A DNA stretch of 64,000 nt from Lampris incognitus (GCF_029633865.1 NC_079216.1:67723918-67787917), one strand, 5' to 3'. Shown: positions 28,901 to 40,499, numbered from the stretch's first letter. Notes: generated by a model not told the origin, from the letters alone. Made by a program: numbers and translations.

Positions 28901-31010
28901 CCCCCCCCCCCAACTTGCCCCAGAGTGCAGATTCATCTAAAGAAAGTCCCTGTGGGGCTGGTAGGGATTAAGTGCCAGGATCAGACAACTCAGCTGCAGG
29001 TTGGTTGGTTCAAGGCTCTCGAGTCACGATGCAAATGGATTTGAAACGTCTCACCAAACAACGTGGCGTGCACACAGCTCACAACAACTGCTTAACACAA
29101 AATATTACCGATACTGAAGGTTTGCAAAGTAATAATCACCTATTTGCCAACATACTGCAGTTTTAAAAATGAATAACGCTCCCGAACTAGCATCCTATCA
29201 CAAGACGTATTTAGCCGATAGATGGGTCTAAGTAGTGTGATGAGCAACAGGGCAATATGTCTCGGTTTACACCACCTGCCAAGTCGTGATTTCATGAGGC
29301 TTTTCTTGGGTTTATCAGCAGCCACTTAAATAATAATTTGGAAGCTTATGTGAACAGAGACTCACTTCCTTACTGATCACCCCACATATTGGAGCCTGAC
29401 TCGGATTGAGATCAGTGGCGTTTCCTCCCAGAGGCCAGGGGAAGCTGTTGGTTTGTTATTTTCAGACGGTAATTTTAATAACAAGACTAGATCCAGACCT
29501 AGTTGAAGGCTGGACCCTGTATGGTCAGTGTTTGTTAGAGGGGTAGTCAGTGGTACCGGTGTCTGTAATGTGAATTGGTGGATATTAAAAGCTCATCTGC
29601 AGTGGTCCCAGTAAGACATATTTGTTGTCCCAGTGCACTGAAGGGGCACATCACATGACACGCTTAAAGCTGCGTTCGAGTCCGGAGAAGAAAAAGGTTA
29701 TAAATGCAGCTGCAAGAACAACACTTTCCCGCTCATATCTTGGGATGTTGATTTGAAAGAGAACTTCATTTAGCTGAGATTAGAACCGCTCTAATTACCG
29801 GTTAACGACACATTCCCCCCCAGTTTAGCTGCTGAGCGCAATTTGTGTCCGATTGCAATTATCAGGTGGCAAAGTACAAATGGTGGCTGGTCACCGCCAT
29901 CCCTCATGTCGTCAGGAGAGCAAGAACTGACCGGCGGTAGTAACGCGACATACAAATAGAAAGCACAGCATCAACAGTTCGACTCGGTAACCTGCACCTG
30001 CCGACCAACCGCTGCAGTCTCCGTTACACCAGCAGGCCACGCCCCCTCCAAACAGCCACTCCAGCCAGCCGTCCAGCCGACCAATCGTGTAACGTCAGTG
30101 ACGTCGTCGGTCACCTGATCCAGCGGCCCAATCATGTCAAACATGACCACTCAGTCAGTCCGCCACATTCGCGTCTGCAGCGCCGGCCCGCTGGTCCGGT
30201 CCGGTCCGGTCCGGTCCAGCCAAGCAGCAGGAAATAAGCATTGTTTGGCATCAGGACGCTGCGGGATGCCAGCAGCCGCCCTTAGGGCTCCCAGGAGATC
30301 TGGAGGTTTTAGCAAAAAAACGACTTTACCAAACCACCACTTCGCCACCATGAAGAACAGGACGATCCATTAGAGGGCTCGTCTCGGAACATTCCACACG
30401 CCCCACGCCCCTGACTGAGGTGGTGACTGGTGGAGAAACGCCTGTGGCCACAGCGCTTCACAGGAGGTCTCTATGACACGAGTACTCAGTAGTCTATCCA
30501 TCCACACATCCATCCATCCACCCACACATCCATTCACACATCCATCCATCCACACATCCATCCATCCACCCACACATCCATCCACACATCCATCCATCCA
30601 TCCAGACATCCATCCACACATCCATCCATCCATCCACCCACACATCCACACATCCATTCATCCACACATCCACACATCCGTCCGTCCACCATCCGAACCG
30701 CTTATCCTGGTGTGGGGGTGGCGGGGCTGCATGCTGGAGCCTATCCCAGCAGCCACTGGGCGGCAGGCCGCCGCGCCATATTGACTGGACATCAGTAACA
30801 TCAGGTGTGAAGCGCTCGGACCGGCTGCTGCAGCTGGAAGAGCGCCATCAACACGGAACCGGGTCAACTGACAGAAAGCACAGCAGGACGCCATGGACTC
30901 CCGTTCTACCCCCACAGCCCACTCACGTTTCCAAAGCTCTTGGCTCCCCGGTTCCTCTTCCGCTCCTCGGTGTCATGCTGCATAGTTGCACACGTCAGCT
31001 CGTCGGGCAT
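25907..31010 (-). CDS. rad52: DNA repair protein RAD52 homolog
   Basis: RAD52 forms a nuclear ring that binds single-stranded DNA, anneals complementary strands and interacts with RPA and RAD51. Exons in transcript order: 30927-31010, 28459-28560, 28284-28377, 28126-28193, 27653-27771, 27429-27504, 27023-27318, 26701-26903, 26063-26317, 25907-25968. They total 1,359 bases, close in frame and give 452 aa (human 418). The N-terminal annealing domain shows [20 protein letters not shown], the human R55/Y65 equivalents in [37 protein letters not shown] and [21 protein letters not shown]. The human K152-R153 pair is kept in MKRALKCFG, where R156 is lysine. The RPA-binding region has [18 protein letters not shown]. 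The C-terminus MKKRKLDS matches the nuclear signal of the human protein. Start chosen at 31008-31010; a second in-frame ATG lies 9 codons later. Tail-to-tail with wnk1, as in human. Confidence 0.97.
29495..30195. repeat. dispersed repeat D, copy 1
   Basis: The left end (ggaccctgtatggtcagtgtt) and the middle (ggttataaatgcagctgcaagaacaac) match sequence at 61,982-62,375. The right end (accaatcgtgtaacgtcagtgacgtcg) matches 63,115-63,150. I recognise no protein domain or terminal repeat, so the class is unknown. This copy lacks the insertions present in copy 2. Confidence 0.65.
30493..30790 (-). mobile_element. family B SINE tail with expanded (CATC)n tract
   Basis: The segment at about 30690-30790 is the reverse complement of the family B 3' end (ccgcttatcctg, ctggagcctatcccagcag). 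Its terminal (ggat)n run has grown into about 190 bp of CATC/CACA repeats at 30493-30685. It lies in the rad52 first intron. Confidence 0.75.
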
Positions 31011-31120
31011 AGTGACGTAACTCAAGTCGGGAAACGTTTGAGTGAAATTGCCACTGAAGGTTAAAACGCAGGCGTGTTGTTAAAGGCGGTGGCCGCCATG
31101 TCACCCCGGCTTCTCCTTTA
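31011..31120 (-). promoter_or_regulatory. rad52: probable rad52 5' UTR and core promoter
   Basis: The stretch upstream of the rad52 start codon is GC-rich and contains gttacgtcact, a CRE-like site, immediately before the ATG. There is no TATA box. The exact start of transcription cannot be read from sequence. Confidence 0.4.
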
Positions 31121-31221
31121 CACGGCCACGGAGGACCCGCTGCTCAGTCACCTCAACCGCCCTTCCTGCTCAGCCCGGACCGGCGGGTTACTATCGGTAC
31201 CGGCCTGTGTTCTGTTGACCC

Positions 31222-31535
31222 CCCTTAGTACGTCGCTTTGGTGGATAAAAGCGTCCGCTAAATAGAAATAGAAACATAAAAGCGTCCGCTAAATAGAAAT
31301 AGAAACGCGTCCGCTAAATAGAAATAGAAACATAAAAGCGTCCGCTAAATAGAAATAGAAACATAAAAGCGTCCGCTAAATAGAAATAGAAACGCGTCCG
31401 CTAAATAGAAATAGAAACATAAAAGCGTCCGTTAAATAGAAATAGAAACATAAAAGCGTCCGCTAAATAGAAATAGAAACGCGTCCGCTAAATAGAAATA
31501 GAAACATAAAAGCGTCCGCTAAATAGAAATAGAAA
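31222..31535 (+). repeat. SINE-tail minisatellite A with 87-bp higher-order unit
   Basis: Units begin at 31245, 31276, 31307, 31332, 31363, 31394, 31419, 31450, 31481 and 31506. The spacing is 31, 31, 25 bp repeated three times, so 87 bp is the true period. Each unit carries gcgtccgctaaatag, and the full units start with ataaaa. The sequence just before the array (gtcgctttggtggataaaagcg) is the common 3' end of a fish SINE, which is the likely source. Confidence 0.9.
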
Positions 31536-31544
31536 ACATTGCAA

Positions 31545-31690
31545 CGAATTAAGGGGGCAGTCGGGGAACCGCCGCAGCCGGGAAGCGAACCCGTGGCTCC
31601 CGCTCCGCAAGCGACAACGTTAAGCGGTCGACTAAAGGGTTCGAGTCTTTAGTCGAGGACCAACTTGTCTACTTATCCAGGCACGCTACA
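31545..31690. mobile_element. SINE head remnant between two satellites
   Basis: On the minus strand the segment reads acgggttcgcttcccggctgcgg, with a B-box-like GGTTCGCTTCC. A similar piece is at about 39,345-39,395. It is followed on the + side by aaaggcgtccgctaaacag, which begins minisatellite B. Confidence 0.5.
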
Positions 31691-32810
31691 ATGTAAAGGC
31701 GTCCGCTAAACAGAAACAGGAAAGATAAAGACGTCCTCTCAGTAGAAACAGGACAGATAAAGACGTCCTCTCAGTAGAAACAGGACAGATAAAGACGTCC
31801 TCTCAGTAGAAACAGTACAGATAAAGACGTCCTCTCAGTAGAAACAGGACAGATAAAGACGTCCTCTCAGTAGAAACAGGACAGATAAAGACGTCCTCTC
31901 AGTAGAAACAGGAGAGATAAAGACGTCCTCTCAGTAGAAACAGGAGAGATAAAGACGTCCTCTCAGTAGAAACAGGACAGATAAAGACGTCCTCTCAGTA
32001 GAAACAGGACAGATAAAGACGTCCTCTCAGTAGAAACAGGAAAGATAAAGGCGTCCTCTCAGTAGAAACAGGACAGATAAAGACGTCCTCTCAGTAGAAA
32101 CAGGAAAGATAAAGACGTCCTCTCAGTAGAAACAGGACAGATAAAGACGTCCTCTCAGTAGAAACAGGACAGATAAAGACGTCCTCTCAGTAGAGACAGG
32201 AAAGATAAAGGCGTCCTCTCAGTAGAAACAGGACAGATAAAGACGTCCTCTCAGTAGAAACAGGACAGATAAAGACGTCCTCTCAGTAGAAACAGGACAG
32301 ATAAAGACGTCCTCTCAGTAGAAACAGGACAGATAAAGACGTCCTCTCAGTAGAAACAGGACAGATAAAGACGTCCTCTCAGTAGAAACAGGAAAGATAA
32401 AGACGTCCTCTCAGTAGAAACAGGAAAGATAAAGGCGTCCTCTCAGTAGAAACAGGACAGATAAAGACGTCCTCTCAGTAGAAACAGGAAAGATAAAGAC
32501 GTCCTCTCAGTAGAAACAGGAGAGATAAAGACGTCCTCTCAGTAGAAACAGGACAGATAAAGACGTCCTCTCAGTAGAGACAGGAAAGATAAAGGCGTCC
32601 TCTCAGTAGAAACAGGACAGATAAAGACGTCCTCTCAGTAGAAACAGGACAGATAAAGACGTCCTCTCAGTAGAAACAGGACAGATAAAGACGTCCTCTC
32701 AGTAGAAACAGGACAGATAAAGACGTCCTCTCAGTAGAAACAGGAAAGATAAAGGCGTCCTCTCAGTAGAAACAGGACAGATAAAGACGTCCTCTCAGTA
32801 GAAACAGGAA
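31690..32810 (+). repeat. 32-bp minisatellite B, about 35 copies
   Basis: The unit joins acagataaagacgtcctctc to agtagaaacagg. It is highly homogeneous with a few recurring variants (aagataaaggcg, gagataaag, gtagagacag). The first units (ggcgtccgctaaacagaaac) are intermediate between minisatellite A and the B consensus, so both arrays descend from the same SINE tail. There are no unique spacers between units. Confidence 0.93.
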
Positions 32811-32929
32811 CGCTGTCAAAGTGAACGGCAGCGGTGAGTCCGAGCGCGAAGCGGCAGCTGCGGCACCGCGGAGCTTCACCAAACACGACGCGGTGTAAGA
32901 AGCAACGAAGGACGAGGGAAGACCCACGA

Positions 32930-33035
32930 ACTCTCCGCTCCGAGCCACAATCTCTCCGCTCCGACCCACGAACTCTCCGCTCCGACCCACCACCTCTCCG
33001 CTCCGATCCACAAACTCACCGCTCGGACCCACCCG
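32930..33035 (+). repeat. about 20-bp GC-rich tandem repeat
   Basis: Five units follow the form ctctccgctccgacccacgaa with variation. A separate run of four cctgggccaga units is at 33138-33182. Confidence 0.8.
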
Positions 33036-33485
33036 ACAGCGAACCCGCCAACTAGGCTACGAACGCGGCAACAAAGCTACAGACCCGCGCAAAAGAACCA
33101 ACCCGAACGCCCCGCCCTCTGCAGGCGGAGCTTACGGACCTGGGCCAGACCTGGGCCAGACCTGGGCCAGACCTGGGCCAACAACGCGCTCATTGGGTCC
33201 CAACGATGTTTTGGCTTCTGCTTCTTCTTCGTCTTCTTAATGCGTCTTCGTCTTCTTCTTCCTTGACGTGTAACGGCAGTTTGTGCCCATATCGGTCGCA
33301 CTACTGCCACCTACCGGATCGAATAAACTCCTACAGCATTGCGATACACTCCAGCCCTGTTCCTCAGAGGTAGCTGATCAAGCGTCTTCTGCCCCGCCCG
33401 CTAGCGCCACACTCCACCGCCGTGTTCTGACGTTCTGCCCCCCCCTGTTATCTTCCACTTCCGCCATTATATGTCCCTCCTTTCT

Positions 33486-33531
<46 letters not shown>
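33486..33531. repeat. (GT)n microsatellite
   Basis: An uninterrupted alternating GT run of about 46 bp. Confidence 0.95.
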
Positions 33532-33849
33532 GCCGTTAATGATAACGTGTCCACAGTTTTTGGTATCTAACAATGCTCACAAAACCCGGTTAACATGAAG
33601 TGTGCTGTGTAGATTGTTGGGTCCTGTTCCTTTTCTGACTACGACCTCTTCTTCTCTTCCTTTTACTGCCCCGTTTCTTACCCCGCCTGCTCCGCTTTGA
33701 ACCCCATGTAAACGTCCCCCCCCCCTCGTCTCCTCATCCCACACCTCCTGTCACTCTTTGTTGGCATTTTTCCACACAAAGCCCTTTCCTTCCGGTTTGG
33801 ATCATTTGATGTGGAGTTTTGATCATTTGATGTGGATGTTACCATTCAC

Positions 33850-34270
33850 AATGTTACAATGTCATTCAGCAGACGCTTTTATCCAGTGACATCTGAGAGT
33901 TAATGCAACACAAGCAAGGACCTCATCAGGGCCCAGCAACCCAAGTAAGTGCCGAAGAAGCAGGTGTCAGTCAACAGGCAGTGCACAAAGGCAATGCATA
34001 GGCTGCAGAGTAGCGGATTTATTTTATTTCATTTTTTATTAATACCATCAGGTGTCATGTCACGTCAAATCTCTTTTATTTGTACAGGCCAATATCACAA
34101 ATTACATGTTTGCCTCAGGGGGCTTTACAGCAACACAACATCCTGTCCTTGGACCCTCACATCGGATAAGGGACAACAACCTAAAAAAAAAACCTTTAAC
34201 AGGGAGAAAAAATAGGAAGAGCCACTAAATTGGCCACAATCACTGGCCAATTTTAGCCAGTGATTGTGTA
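33850..34270. repeat. unclassified dispersed fish repeats with a 13-bp perfect hairpin
   Basis: The segment holds gcagacgcttttatcc (a minus-strand copy of the SINE 3' end, 33871-33886). It also has a block with cttttatttgtacaggcc and gcctcagggggctttaca, a phrase I know as widely dispersed in teleosts. At 34235-34268 a 13-bp perfect inverted repeat (cacaatcactggc) has an 8-nt loop. Confidence 0.5.
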
Positions 34271-34744
34271 GAATGAACGTTTTAACACAGAACCAGCGTG
34301 CCCGCGTGCACTGACGATGCAATATGAAATAACCTCTCCACAGAGAAGTCAATGTCTCGCCCATCAATGCATCTGGTCAAGAACATCAGGTTTTATCCAC
34401 TTTGTGGCTCTGCAGGGGCCACAAAGCGAATTGATGCCATAAGCCGAATCAATCATTCCTACAGGTGAAATGTACAATCTATGTTAGATAGCGGATTTTA
34501 AGGCCATTAGTGAACATCTTAGAAAAAATGGTAGCATATCAAACATGGCCCTTCAACTAAAGGAAATGTGTCAGTGATTAACCCATTTGTGCTCTTATGC
34601 AGTATTCAGCTACTCATTATTGAGTTGTTCAGCTTAACATTTGACTTCTCACAACGGTAGGATTTTATTTTTCCTAACAAGAATATTGTAAATGAGGATT
34701 TTTAAAATAAGATCCCCCACATGGTGAAAGTATAAATAAAGATG

Positions 34745-35055
34745 TAATGTCATACATAGGTGTGGAGGTGTTGGAGAAAGAGCTGGGTCTTTAGCTTCTT
34801 CTTAAAGACGGAGAGGGACTCAGCAGATTGAATTGAGTTTGGTAACTCGTTCCACCAGCGGGGAACTACAAAGAGAAGAGTCTGGCTGGTGACTTAGGGC
34901 CCGGTTGTGGTGGAAGTGCCAGCCTCTTTCATTGGCAGGGCGTAGTGAGCGGGACTGAGTGTAGACCTGAATAAGGGAGTTCAGGTAGGTGGGAGCCGTC
35001 TTAGTTGCTGTTTTGTAAGCGAGCATCAAGGTTTTGAATTTGATGTGGGCAGCTA
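34745..35055 (-). mobile_element. LINE-like 3' coding remnant
   Basis: Minus-strand translation gives AYKTATKTAPTYLNSLIQVY and SRSLRPANERG, and further 3' SLSVFKKKLKTQLF. This arrangement resembles the region after the reverse transcriptase in CR1/L2-type LINEs, ending with an FKxxLKTxLF motif. Only this short part remains and the assignment is tentative. Confidence 0.4.
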
Positions 35056-35059
35056 CTGG

Positions 35060-35480
35060 GAGTCAGTGGAGGGATATGAACAGCAGAGTGACATCCCAGA
35101 CAGCATCCGGATGTGGGCCACTTCAGGCAGTGATGTGGCACTGGTGGTCTTCTTCTGGCCCTGACAAACTGGATGTGAGCCTGAAGTGGCCCACATGTAT
35201 AATAACAAATATGGCCCAAATATGCCAATTCACATGTGGGCCTTTTGTGGCAAAGATGCGGTGCTCTGGGCAACATGTGGTCTGGATGTGACCCTGAAGT
35301 GGCCCGTGTGGTAAATGGTGAATATGGCCCAAATATCACAAAACAAATATGGCCACCTTTGGCAAATATGTGGCACATGCAGCATTGCTATGGCTTGGTT
35401 CTGGCCCAGATCTGGCAAACAGGAGCGGACCGCCCAAGTGCCATCATCCCACGCGGTATGTGGGCCAGGTGAAGTGTCGG
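35060..35480. repeat. internally repetitive block
   Basis: Imperfect repeats of gatgtgRSCCtgaagtggccc and aatatggcccaaatat recur two to four times at roughly 100-bp spacing. No coding potential or element ends were recognised. Confidence 0.5.
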
Positions 35481-35999
35481 GTGTGGGACGGGTCCAGTCC
35501 ACAGCAGTTTTGCTATCTGGGTTGTGCTGTTTTGGGTTGATTGAAGGAACATTTGCAGAGGTTTGAAAGTGCCTGCAGGGAGACCTGCCAGCCAGGAGTT
35601 GCAGTAGTCAATGTGTGATATGACAACAGCCTGTACCAGGAGTGGTGCTGCATGCTCTATGGATGGATGTGTATGTTTCCTTCCCGAAGTGCTTGTTTGG
35701 CTAGTTCGTCCACTTTTTCATGCCCTTAGTGTGAGCAGGAACCCATAAGAATGTGATAACAGTGCCTTGTTTAATTACTCTTGAATGCACTGCCATTGTT
35801 TTGAACAGTAAGTCCTGATGAGTGCTGGACACACCTGACTTGAGACAGCACAGCCAACGCTGTTTCGCTGTGGTCATACTGGCTTATTATTATCTGATGA
35901 GGACGAGACATGACACCTGTCAACACAACAAGAGCTATGTGCAAAATGTTGCACCTTGAGTTACTGTAGGGCTGTGTATTGGCAAGAATCGGGTGTCAC

Positions 36000-38755
36000 G
36001 ATACAGGGCGACGATTCAATGCTGGCTGCCCAATAATAGAACAGGAGATCCGGTAAAGCCAGCTCTCCAAGTTGCCGAGGCCTTTGCAAATAATGTTTAC
36101 GCAGCCTAGGAACCTTCTTATTCCAGATAAACTCCAAGATCAGACTATCCAATTTACAGAAGAAGGTCTGAGAAAGGAAAAGCGGTATGCATTGGAACAA
36201 GTAGGAGAACCGAGGAAGAATATTAATTTTAACAGAATTGACTCACGCAACTAAAGAAAGACTGAGCACAGACCAACGTTCACAGTCTTCTCGGATTCGG
36301 TCAATAAGGGGCCAAAGTTAGCTTTGTAGAGGTCTTAACATTTGTGTGTAATATGGACTCCAAGATATGTAACGCTATGTTGGGCAATTTTAAAGGGTAA
36401 GTTGTGTAGAGGATAATTCTTAGCAGCTGTATTAATAGGAAATATCTCACTCTTGTTTAAGTTCAATTTGTATCCAGATATTTGGCCAAATGACTGAGGA
36501 GTAGCAAGGGCAGCAGGGACCGAGATAGGCAAGTTGGAAACATATAAAAGGTCATCTGCATAAAGGGAGCCCTCCAATTCTGCTCCATCTCTAAATATGC
36601 CTGTAATATAGGGCTTAGATCGGAGCAGTATCGAAAGGGGTCCAATGGCGACTGCAAATAATAACGGACTCAAAGGACAACCTTGTCTTGTAGAGCGATA
36701 GAGGCAAAAACAATCCGACTGAATATTCTTTGTCCTGACTGAGGCTTGGGGAGCAGAGTAGAGTAGCTTAATCCAAGAAATAAAACTTCCCCCAAAACCA
36801 AATCTCTCTAAAGTATAAAAAAGGTAATCCTACTCCACTCTATCAAATGCCTTCTCGGCGTCTAAAGATATCAAAGCTTCATGGGTATTAGAGTTGGAGA
36901 CATTACAGATTGTATTACACAGGCGTCTAAGGTTGGCAAGGAATGCCCATCTCGTATCTCTTTGGTCCGAAGAGATACGAGATACGAGATGGGAGAACAG
37001 ATTCCAGACGTAGCGCCAGCAGTTTTGATAACAACTTCAAGTCAACGTTTAACAAGCGTATTGGGCGGTAGGAGGTGCAGGCTACGGGATCTTTGCCTTT
37101 CTGGAAATTGAGGCCCGAGTAAGAGTTTGAAGAAGGCAACCTAAATCAAACGATTCATTAAACAGTTCCATTAGTAAAGGGGCCAGCTTGGGCTATCCAT
37201 CTGGTCCTGGACATTCCCCACCATGTAGAGACCACGCAGCTCTATTGGGCTCTGCTATAGTGATTGGCTTGTCAAGCTCCTCTGTGACAGACCGCTCAAT
37301 GGAGGGAATATCTAATTTGTCAAAGAGAAAAAATCAAAATTTGGAGGTGTAGAAGCCTGTTCAGACGCATAAAGAGACCTAAAAAAATTCCTTAAACGTG
37401 TTATTAATTTCTGAAGGTTCAGTAGTTATACCTGAATTTGGTTGGATCTGGGGGGTTTGATGGGATGATGATATCTGAGCTAACTGGTGCACCAGTAGCT
37501 TGCTGGTCTTGTCACCGTGTTCATGAAACCTCGATCTCCTTTGGAGCAGAATTTCTGTAGTACGACGCGTCGTAAGGCTATCAAACCCTGCCTGTAAGGA
37601 GAGACGCTCCTTATATATCCCCGGGCCTCGGGAGGTCGCGTACATGTTATCAAGCTGAGATATGCGTTGAGCCAACTTAGCCATTTTTCTTGTCTGAGTG
37701 TATTCTCGTATCCTGTATCAGAGAGGATCTCTCCCCTGATACATGCCTTCAAAGTCTCCTGCAGCACTGAAGAGAAGCATCAGGCGTTTTGTTTAGACTC
37801 ACAAAGAAATCCATTTGCCGGGAAACAAAGTGAACAAAGTCCTCATTAGGAAGCAGGCCAGTACTCAGACGCCATGGCGCACGTGTACGAGTAAAGTTTT
37901 TAAAATAGATATTCATAGACATTGGAGCGTGATCAGATATAACAGTAGCGTCATATTTACATGCAGACACAGGTGGAAGTAATCGATTATCAACCAGGAA
38001 AAAGTCAATACGGGTAAAAGCAAGATGGACATGGGGGGGGGGGTATTCCCTTTTAGTAGGGTTTCAAAAGGGCCAGGCGTCAGAAGCAGCAAACTCCCTC
38101 ATGAGAGACTGGACTACCTTGGCAGACTTTGAAGGTGTGCAGACATTGGAGGAGGGACGATCCAATTGAGGATTAAGCCAGCAGTTGAAGCCTCCTCCTA
38201 ATATTAAGTAGTGTGAAGACATATCAGGAGGTGTCAGGAAAAACGTTTAAAAAAGCATCATCGTGAGCCAAGGCCACGCGAGTGCTATGAAAGTGGCCAG
38301 CAGCTATGACGAAGCTGCCATCAGCACCAGAGATAACATCTGAAGGAACAAAGGGAACAGATTTGTGCAGCAGAATAGCCGCACCTCTTGATTTACACAT
38401 GAATGAGGAATGGGATGTCTGACCCACCCAACCTCTCTCCAGTTTCACAAGATCTGAGGCTTTGAGATGGGTTTCTTGTAGAAAGGTCATATGGGCACCC
38501 AGGTGGTGGAGATGCTGTAATAATACTTTGCTCCGTTTTATAGGGTTACTGAGCCCTTTGCAGTTAAAGCTAGTGAATGTAATGTGTCTCCCATTAGACA
38601 ACGCTGTTAAATCAGGCTGGGTCATAGCTAGGTGCTGAGCCTGGTATATAACGACAGGAGTGATGGTCCGCAGCAATTCCCAAAACACAGAAATAAGATC
38701 TGTGCACGTTAACAATATATTATCCTCAACTGAAAAATTAATTAACAAAAGTAAA
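36000..38755 (-). mobile_element. L1-like LINE remnant (ORF2)
   Basis: In transcript order, 38748-38224 encodes the start of an AP endonuclease (ITFTSFNCKGLSNPIKRSK, then FLQETHL). The region 37970-37380 carries ISDHAPMSMNI and the linker. The region 37140-36335 holds reverse transcriptase pieces including LYADDLLY and a SPLLFA motif. The region 36200-35990 encodes a post-RT part (EFIWNKK, LPDLLFYYWA). Several stops and frame changes break the protein, so the copy is dead. Sequence beyond the post-RT domain and a poly(A) tail are missing at the left end. Confidence 0.85.
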
Positions 38756-38869
38756 CAGCTGCAATATTAAAGCTCAGATTGGTAAAAGGTACAAAATATT
38801 ATAAAATAAAGGATAAAAGAAGTCACATTTCAACGGAGCTACTGCGAAACACGTCTTCCATCCTCCCTG

Positions 38870-39450
38870 CACAGCGCTTCTAAACTACCAAGCTCGAACA
38901 TGAGCCACCAAGGCCTGTAAACCCACCCGCTTCCGGTGTATCTTCCCACCCGCTTCCGGCGTACCTTCCCACCCGCTTCCGGCGTACCTTCCCACCCGCT
39001 TCCGGCGTACCTCCCCACACCAAGATGGCGGCACGAATTCGCGTTTGCAGCGGCCTCGCCTCGCGCATTTGACCACGTGTCTTTAGTAGCGCGAACGCTA
39101 CGCGTCCTGACGCGTCCCCGACAATGACGTAACAGGAAAATACGTCATCAGTGCAGGATGTGGTGGGGTTTTGTGTAACGGCGCACCAACTTTCGAAAAA
39201 ATGGAGAGCGGGGAGCGTGTAGGTGGTTGGAGTACAAGTGAAACGGGACGCCTGATGTCCTGTAACGTGCACGAGTCCGTAGGCTGGGTACCCGCGGCTA
39301 ACGGCTCGGACCCTTCAGAAGACTGGTTAACGTAGCCAGGCGCCCGTGATGCGGGACACGCGGGTTCGCGTCCCGGCTGCGGCGGCTCCCGGGCCGCCCC
39401 CCGAATTCGCTACAACACTCCGTTTGGGCAGAAGAATCAGGCCTGCCGGT
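38870..39450. promoter_or_regulatory. CpG-rich zone with promoter-like motifs, no assigned gene
   Basis: Four tandem units at about 38922-39010 each hold ccgcttccgg (an ETS site on the minus strand). They are followed by an aagatggcggc YY1-type motif at 39021-39031 and a tacgtcatca CRE-like site near 39141. CpG density is much higher than in the flanks. No coding exon can be attached to it, and the minus-strand frames here look like repeat by-products. A SINE-head-like B box (gggttcgcgtccc) lies near 39361. Confidence 0.45.
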
Positions 39451-40204
39451 CTTAGCGGTTGGAACAGTCCGTAAACGTAAATACATTGCGAAGTGGGAAT
39501 GGCCCCGTTTCATAGAATGGCCCGCATGTATATTGGCGCTTGGAGCCTCTTCAAACATCCGCTGGTGTTTTCACAGCTGGTCGGCAAACCCGGCGCTTGA
39601 CTGAGGCCCTTTGACCTGATAGCGGAAGTGACGTAAGGAATCTTCCGCTTCTTCGGAGTAACGAAATCCGATCACAGGTGGTCCTCGGGACGCATTTGGA
39701 GACGCGTGCTAGACACGGGTATAAACGGCGACGTGTCTCGCCGTCCCCTTGTGCTCCGGCCGCCCGGAACCGTTCTAAGACCAGGCGTAAACGGGTCGGA
39801 GGGGTTCCGGGTTCCTGAACGTCTGCGTGCGTGTGGTGGCGAGGTCACGGTGAAGCCAAAGCACCGCACATGCTGGTACCGGTTGGGACGGGATTACACT
39901 ACTGTCCGGTCCTGCTAAACCAGTAGGCGTGCCTGCTCATAAATGAAGACTCCTTTCAGAACAAAACGGTAAGCCTGCCATTTGAATCTAGACTCTCGAT
40001 CCAGTCCGTGTAGGCCCATGAATAAGGGATTATCTGCAAAGTGCCCCCACCGACAGATGGCAAGTCACCCACTGGAAGCCAGCGTTAGGTGGGGGGGAGG
40101 GGGGTCACTTCCGCGTTACTGTGCGTCGCACTGTGATTTTTTTTTACTTATTATTATTAATTTGATTAAGAAGTATTATTGATATAGTGGAGCCCTCTTT
40201 GCTT

Positions 40205-40326
40205 AAACACACCAGGAACAGACCATCCACACCGGGACCAGACCGCCCCCACCGGATCCACACCGGGACCAGACCATCCCCACCGGATCCACACCGGGAC
40301 CAGACCACCCCCACCGGATCCACACC
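40205..40326. repeat. 32-bp GC-rich tandem repeat
   Basis: About four units combine caccgggaccagacc with a ccccaccggatc linker. It precedes the CpG-rich start of prr5. Confidence 0.8.
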
Positions 40327-40499
40327 GTGTTCTGGGTGCAGGTCTGCATGTGATGCGCCTCTGACATGTTATTTATTGTGCGGTGTGCCATCGAGGTGTC
40401 GCCTGATGTAGAGGAAGCTCCGCAAACACCACAGAGACGTGCAGCTCCGTGTGTGTGTGTGTGTCAAGTTCCACGACATCGGAACTCGCCCCCCCCCTT

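Larger units (their letters stand above)
28561..30926 (-). other. rad52 first coding intron
   Basis: The 2.4-kb intron contains a poly-C patch (28900-28911), a dispersed repeat (about 29495-30195), a GGTCC pentamer run (30195-30219) and a SINE tail with an expanded (CATC)n tract. No exon or RNA gene is visible in it. Confidence 0.75.
31121..40300. other. rad52-prr5 intergenic interval, repeat-dominated
   Basis: About 9 kb without a recognisable protein gene. In order: SINE-derived satellites (31.2-32.8 kb), small GC-rich tandem repeats (32.9-33.2 kb), a (GT)n run, unclassified dispersed repeats (33.8-35.5 kb), an L1-like LINE (36.0-38.75 kb), a CpG-rich promoter-like zone (38.87-39.45 kb) and a 32-bp tandem repeat (40.2 kb). 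Confidence 0.7.

Noticed and set aside
30134-30373. 79-codon frame near the rad52 intron repeat
   Set aside because: Runs through dispersed repeat D and a GGTCC pentamer run. No similarity or splice context was found.
31690-32810. CRISPR-like regular repeat array
   Set aside because: The 32-bp units are contiguous with no unique spacers, no leader and no cas genes, and the DNA is vertebrate. It is a minisatellite.
36949-36983. 14-bp hairpin (atctcgtatctctt) in the L1-like copy
   Set aside because: Lies inside a decayed LINE at a point where the coding frame is disrupted, probably a local fold-back duplication.
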